A stretch of DNA of 33,189 nt. It comes from an archaeon (GTDB taxonomy: Archaea; Nanobdellota; Nanobdellia; SCGC-AAA011-G17; GW2011-AR20). This document shows, in pieces, positions 29,783-33,189 of the stretch. The notes below the pieces were generated by a model. The model saw only the letters and a program-made list of their open reading frames with translations, ran no database searches and had not been told where the DNA came from. How positions within the stretch are numbered: position 1 is the first letter of the stretch; each line of letters opens with the position of its first letter. Location of the stretch: positions 1-33,189 of the forward strand of contig NZCT01000032.1 of NCBI GenBank assembly GCA_002688355.1. Reading direction: 5' to 3'. A program made the translations under genes and the position numbers.

Positions 29783-30805
29783 TTAATGTTTTTGTTTAAT
29801 CTTTTGTTTTAATTTTGAAGAATCGGCTAATGTGTAAATGTCTTTTGCTATTTTTTTAATCATAGCTTCGTTTTTTAAGTCTTTAAAGATTAATTCTCCG
29901 TAATTGTGAACAATAACTTCGTATTTCTTTATTTTAACTATTAATAGTAAAGGTGTTTCTATGATTGGTTCATACATATCTTTAATTTCATTTAGATTTA
30001 GTCTAACGTTTCTAAAAGGTTTAACAGAGTACGCTGACTTAGTTTTACATAACTTAAGAGTAAATTTACCTACTTCTATTTTTTTTGTTTTTACATCCAT
30101 TGTACAAGTTTTACAATTTTTATCTTTTTTTACTGTTAACTTTTCTATTGAGTTATCCCAAATGTTAATTCGTAATAACTTATCTTCATATTTGTAGTTC
30201 AGTAAAGCTTTTAATGCTTGCGTTGCCTGGAGAGTGGCAATAAGTGTTGTCACTGTGTTTAAGATACCAGAGTCTTCACAAGTTTCAAATTCAGAATTCT
30301 TTTTATAGAGGCAGTTAAAGCAAGGTCTTGTGTTGTTTTTATTTTGGATGAAATTATAGAGGACTGTGCGAGTTTTTAGAGCAGCAGTATGTATCCATGG
30401 AATTTTAGTTTTTAGAGAATATTTATTGATTAAAAATCTAGTTTCTAAGTTATCAGAACAATCTAAGATTAAATCGGAGTTTAATATTTTTAGATTTTTA
30501 TTAGTTAAACATTTTTTATGTGTTTTTATTTTAATTGTAGAGTTAATTTCCTTTAATTTTTTAGAAGCTATGTTTACTTTATACTGGTTAATGTCTTTTT
30601 CTGTATAAAGTAATTGTCTTTGTAAGTTTGTTATATCTATTTTATCATGATCTATTAAGATTAAGTTTATTCCTGAACGTGCAAGTAATTCTGCTGTTAC
30701 TGAACCTATAGCACCTAAACCGAGAATGGTAATTGTTTTTTTACTTAGTTTTTCTTGATTTTTCTTTCCTATTTTGTCTAAAGCTATTTGTCTAGAGTAT
30801 CTCAT
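29783..30805 (-). CDS. ThiF/MoeB/HesA-type E1-like enzyme
   Basis: The 340-aa protein starts MRYSRQIALDKIGKKNQEKL, the classical E1 N-terminus, and has the nucleotide-binding GLGAIG loop (29-34), the acidic strand end IDHDKID and the NLQRQ motif (60-64). The zinc-binding pairs are CFNC and CKTC. These enzymes adenylate the C-terminal glycine of ubiquitin-like or sulfur-carrier proteins (ThiS, MoaD, SAMP). CEDSGILN (about 192-199) marks the region of the adenylation active site. The C-terminal ~100 residues (from about 240) form an extra domain of unknown role rather than a rhodanese. No ubiquitin-like partner gene is in the window. Confidence 0.88.
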   Translation of the reverse strand: MRYSRQIALDKIGKKNQEKLSKKTITILGLGAIGSVTAELLARSGINLILIDHDKIDITNLQRQLLYTEKDINQYKVNIASKKLKEINSTIKIKTHKKCLTNKNLKILNSDLILDCSDNLETRFLINKYSLKTKIPWIHTAALKTRTVLYNFIQNKNNTRPCFNCLYKKNSEFETCEDSGILNTVTTLIATLQATQALKALLNYKYEDKLLRINIWDNSIEKLTVKKDKNCKTCTMDVKTKKIEVGKFTLKLCKTKSAYSVKPFRNVRLNLNEIKDMYEPIIETPLLLIVKIKKYEVIVHNYGELIFKDLKNEAMIKKIAKDIYTLADSSKLKQKIKQKH

Positions 30806-30893
30806 ATAATTAAGAAATAAATAATGTTTTTAAGGTTTTTTAATTTAAATTAAATAGCAATGTTTAAATAATTAATTTTGTTTAAGGATTATA

Positions 30894-31988
30894 ATGAATT
30901 TAATGAACAGAAGGAGATTTCTTGTATCAAGTTTAGGTTTAAGTTTAGGTGCACTTTATGCTTTAAAAAAATCTTTGAATTTTCAGTTCTCTGTTTCTGA
31001 TGATAAATTAATCTTAGAATGGAAAGTAAAAAGAAATGATAATTTGATTTTAATTTCTAGATATTTTACAGGAAGAGATGGAAATTATAAAGCTATACAA
31101 ACTCATAATGAAAAGAGAAATTCTAAGATTAGAATTGGAGAAATAATTAAGATATCTGAAGAACTTGTTTCTCCTGGATTGAGTTATTGTTTAGGTTTAA
31201 AGCCTGCTGATTTTGAAGTATGGACAATTGATTCTGAATCAGGAATTGATTCTGTTGCTAAGCTCATGGAGAATTATATAGATTATGAAAAAATAGGAAA
31301 TTATAATGAAACATTAGGTAGTTTATTGTTTATTAATAATATTGGTTTGCAAGGTATTGTAAAAGATTTTCAAAATTTGAAAATACCTACACCTTTAATT
31401 AGAGAAGACATATTAAGAGATAGGCCAGAAAAAATAGGTTTTCTAGATAGCTTAATTTTAAAGTTTAATCAATATAAACCAGATTACAAAAAAGTTAATA
31501 TTGATTTAAAATATCAAAATCCTTTAAAAGAAGATCCAAACAAATTACTTACTGGACTTTTTGATAAGGATCTTTTTCAAGCAAGAAGAATTAGAACTAT
31601 AAATGATGTTAACTATGTTAAAGTTCAAGGTCATGAAGGACTTGATTTAGATTGTGAGGTTGGAACTGAATTATATCCTATTGATGAAGGTATTATTACT
31701 GAAGTGGGAAACTATAGAAAACCAGATCCAAAATGGCGTTACGGAAATGTTGTAAGATTTACGACTTCTGAAGGTTATAGTGTAAAGTACTGCCATTTAT
31801 CTAGAATTAATGTTAGACTTGGACAAAGAGTAACTAAAGAAACTACATTAGGTTTAAGTGGTATTAGTGGTAATGTATCAGAAGATGATCCTCACTTACA
31901 TCTAGAATTTAAAGATGAAAATGATAAATTTATAGATCCTGCAAAATTAATATTTGGTCAAACCATTATACCAAAAAGACAATCTTAA
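30894..31988 (+). CDS. LysM-M23 peptidase with Tat-like leader
   Basis: The 364-aa protein starts MNLMNRRRFLVSSLGLSLGA, a twin-arginine type leader followed by a hydrophobic stretch. A LysM-like domain follows (about 40-90; VKRNDNLILISRYFTG, then RIGEIIKIS). The C-terminal M23/LytM-type metallopeptidase domain (about 230-350) has the zinc ligands GHEGLD (H and D) and HLHLEF (H-x-H). M23 enzymes cut peptide cross-links of bacterial cell walls, and LysM binds such glycans. Archaea have no murein, so the target would be outside, or the family has another role here. AAGGA lies about 5 nt before the first ATG. An in-frame ATG at 30903 would give MNRRRF. Confidence 0.85.
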   Translation: MNLMNRRRFLVSSLGLSLGALYALKKSLNFQFSVSDDKLILEWKVKRNDNLILISRYFTGRDGNYKAIQTHNEKRNSKIRIGEIIKISEELVSPGLSYCLGLKPADFEVWTIDSESGIDSVAKLMENYIDYEKIGNYNETLGSLLFINNIGLQGIVKDFQNLKIPTPLIREDILRDRPEKIGFLDSLILKFNQYKPDYKKVNIDLKYQNPLKEDPNKLLTGLFDKDLFQARRIRTINDVNYVKVQGHEGLDLDCEVGTELYPIDEGIITEVGNYRKPDPKWRYGNVVRFTTSEGYSVKYCHLSRINVRLGQRVTKETTLGLSGISGNVSEDDPHLHLEFKDENDKFIDPAKLIFGQTIIPKRQS

Positions 31989-32032
31989 TTCTAATTGTAA
32001 ATGTATATAAATGTTAGTGAATAGATGTAAGT

Positions 32033-33189
32033 ATGAATTTTAATGAATTAACTGAAAATATTAAGAAGTACAAAAGTAATGGAAACATTAAGCTAATTGA
32101 GAAAGCATATCTGTTTTCTAAGAAAGCTCATGAAGGTCAAAAAAGAAAATCTCATGATGATTATATTATGCATCCTTTGAATGTTGCTTTTATTTTGTCG
32201 GAATTAAAACTAGATGAGACTATTATTGCTAGTGCTTTGTTACATGATGTCTTAGAAGATACTAAAATTACTTTTAATGATTTAAAAAAAGAATTTGGAG
32301 AAGATATAGCTAATGTTGTTGAAGGCGAGACTAAAATTAGTAAATTGAAGTATGGTGATAGAGAGAATTATCAATCTGAGAGTATTCGTAAAATGTTGAT
32401 TGCTACTACTAAAGATATTCGAGTTATTATTGTTAAATTAGCTGATAGATTAGATAACATGAGATCTTTGAAACATTTAGATAAAGAAAGACAGAAAAGA
32501 ATTTCTAAGGAAACTTTGGAAGTATATGCTCCTCTTGCTTACAGATTAGGAATATGGAAAATTAAATGGGAATTAGAAGATTTATCTTTTAAATTTTTAG
32601 AACCTAAAATATATTTAGAAATAAAGAATAGCATTTCTAAGAAGAGAGATGAAAGAGAAAGAGATGTTTTTAGAATTGTTAAATTAATTAAAAAAGAATT
32701 GCATAGAAATAAAGTTGATTCTAATGTTTTTGGAAGACCTAAGAATTTCTATGGTATTTATAATAAAATGAAGAGGAAGAATATTCCTTTTGAAGAAATA
32801 TATGATTTACAAGGTATAAGAGTGATAACCAAGGACGTTAAGGAATGTTATGAAGTTTTGGGAATATTACACAATAAATGGAAACCTATTCCAAATGAAT
32901 TTGATGATTATATTGCTAACCCTAAACCTAATTTATATCAAAGTATTCATACTGTTGTTTTAATTGATAAAGCTAAAGTTGAGTTTCAGATTAGAACTGA
33001 AAAAATGGATAGTGTTGCAGAGGAAGGAATTGCTGCACATTGGTCTTATAAGAATATTAAGTCAAATACTAAGTTTGAAAAAAGTCTTGGTTGGTTAAAG
33101 CAGATTTTACATCTTAAGGATAGGAAAGGAGAAGATTTCTTAGAAAGTTTAAAAGTAGATTTATTTGGAGATAATATTTTTGTGTTTAC
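32033..33189 (+). CDS. RelA/SpoT homologue, C-terminus cut by window end
   Basis: The first ~385 codons are present. An HD hydrolase domain (R38, H47, H71-D72, E75-D76, D138, N142 in ADRLDNM) is followed by a synthetase domain (GRPKNFYGIYNKM 234-246, YDLQGIRV, PKPNLYQSIH, EFQIRT with E317) and the start of a TGS domain (DLFGDNIFVF). This is the layout of long bifunctional Rel/SpoT enzymes, which make and break (p)ppGpp. Deviations include G241 where the RPKxxxS motif normally has Ser, and D141 where HNM is usual. Both sites otherwise keep their catalytic residues. TATATAAAT (32004-32012) lies about 24 bp before the ATG, implying a leaderless mRNA. Confidence 0.9.
   Translation, partial: MNFNELTENIKKYKSNGNIKLIEKAYLFSKKAHEGQKRKSHDDYIMHPLNVAFILSELKLDETIIASALLHDVLEDTKITFNDLKKEFGEDIANVVEGETKISKLKYGDRENYQSESIRKMLIATTKDIRVIIVKLADRLDNMRSLKHLDKERQKRISKETLEVYAPLAYRLGIWKIKWELEDLSFKFLEPKIYLEIKNSISKKRDERERDVFRIVKLIKKELHRNKVDSNVFGRPKNFYGIYNKMKRKNIPFEEIYDLQGIRVITKDVKECYEVLGILHNKWKPIPNEFDDYIANPKPNLYQSIHTVVLIDKAKVEFQIRTEKMDSVAEEGIAAHWSYKNIKSNTKFEKSLGWLKQILHLKDRKGEDFLESLKVDLFGDNIFVF

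Noticed and set aside
30839-30854. Perfect 16-bp palindrome TTTAATTTAAATTAAA
   Set aside because: It consists only of A and T in a divergent promoter region, so chance and TATA-type composition explain it well.

Overview
The window reads as chromosomal DNA of a very AT-rich archaeon, most likely a DPANN lineage of the Woesearchaeota/Pacearchaeota kind. The archaeal assignment rests on the RNase P subunit Rpp30, the PIN-ATPase-KH protein (PINA type), archaeal TrmI, a large Lhr helicase, an HTH-CBS regulator, a TrmB regulator, VapBC, and a tRNA-Arg with no encoded CCA. TATA-like boxes about 25 bp before many start codons suggest leaderless mRNAs. The lineage name is an inference from gene content and base composition.

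Region 1 (1-5500) is accessory. A 467-bp segment occurs twice in direct orientation (1-467 and 3345-3811). It carries the 5' end of a small gene, a divergent promoter region with five TTAAG boxes spaced exactly 10 bp apart, and a leader hairpin. Between and around the copies lie a three-gene operon (90-aa protein, B12-binding-type radical SAM protein, NadR-like P-loop NTPase), a NUDIX hydrolase, an AbrB-PhoU regulator, and three gene remnants: histidine phosphatase, PIG-L deacetylase and an APH-type kinase.

Region 2 (5587-14814) is mostly conserved archaeal housekeeping: a Cys-rich protein, TrmI, a methyltransferase, PINA, VapBC with a palindromic operator, a zinc ribbon, tRNA-Arg(CCU), an AHSA1-like protein, small membrane proteins and Lhr. 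The Lhr protein has an unusual Walker A motif.

Region 3 (14811-22053) is a second accessory island between lhr and mscS. It starts with a tightly packed operon of a receiver-domain protein and two unknown proteins, divergent from an HTH-CBS regulator that has a 16-bp palindrome over its promoter. After that come two gene sets, each bounded on the left by the 3' end of the HTH-CBS gene (39-bp repeat A) and on the right by a short sequence that also precedes mscS (38-bp repeat B). The order A-B-A'-B' looks like two alternative cassettes carried in tandem.

Region 4 (22054-33189) holds MscS, a large secreted subtilase, Rpp30 with a co-translated 55-aa ORF, a cis-prenyltransferase, a candidate structured RNA, a Yip1-like membrane protein, a secreted unknown protein, a flavin reductase, a ThiF/MoeB-type E1 enzyme, a LysM-M23 peptidase with a Tat-like leader, and a RelA/SpoT homologue cut off by the window end.

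Many neighbouring genes abut or overlap by 4 bp, both head-to-tail and tail-to-tail, so the genome is tightly packed. I saw no CRISPR array, insertion sequence, recognisable integrase or rRNA.
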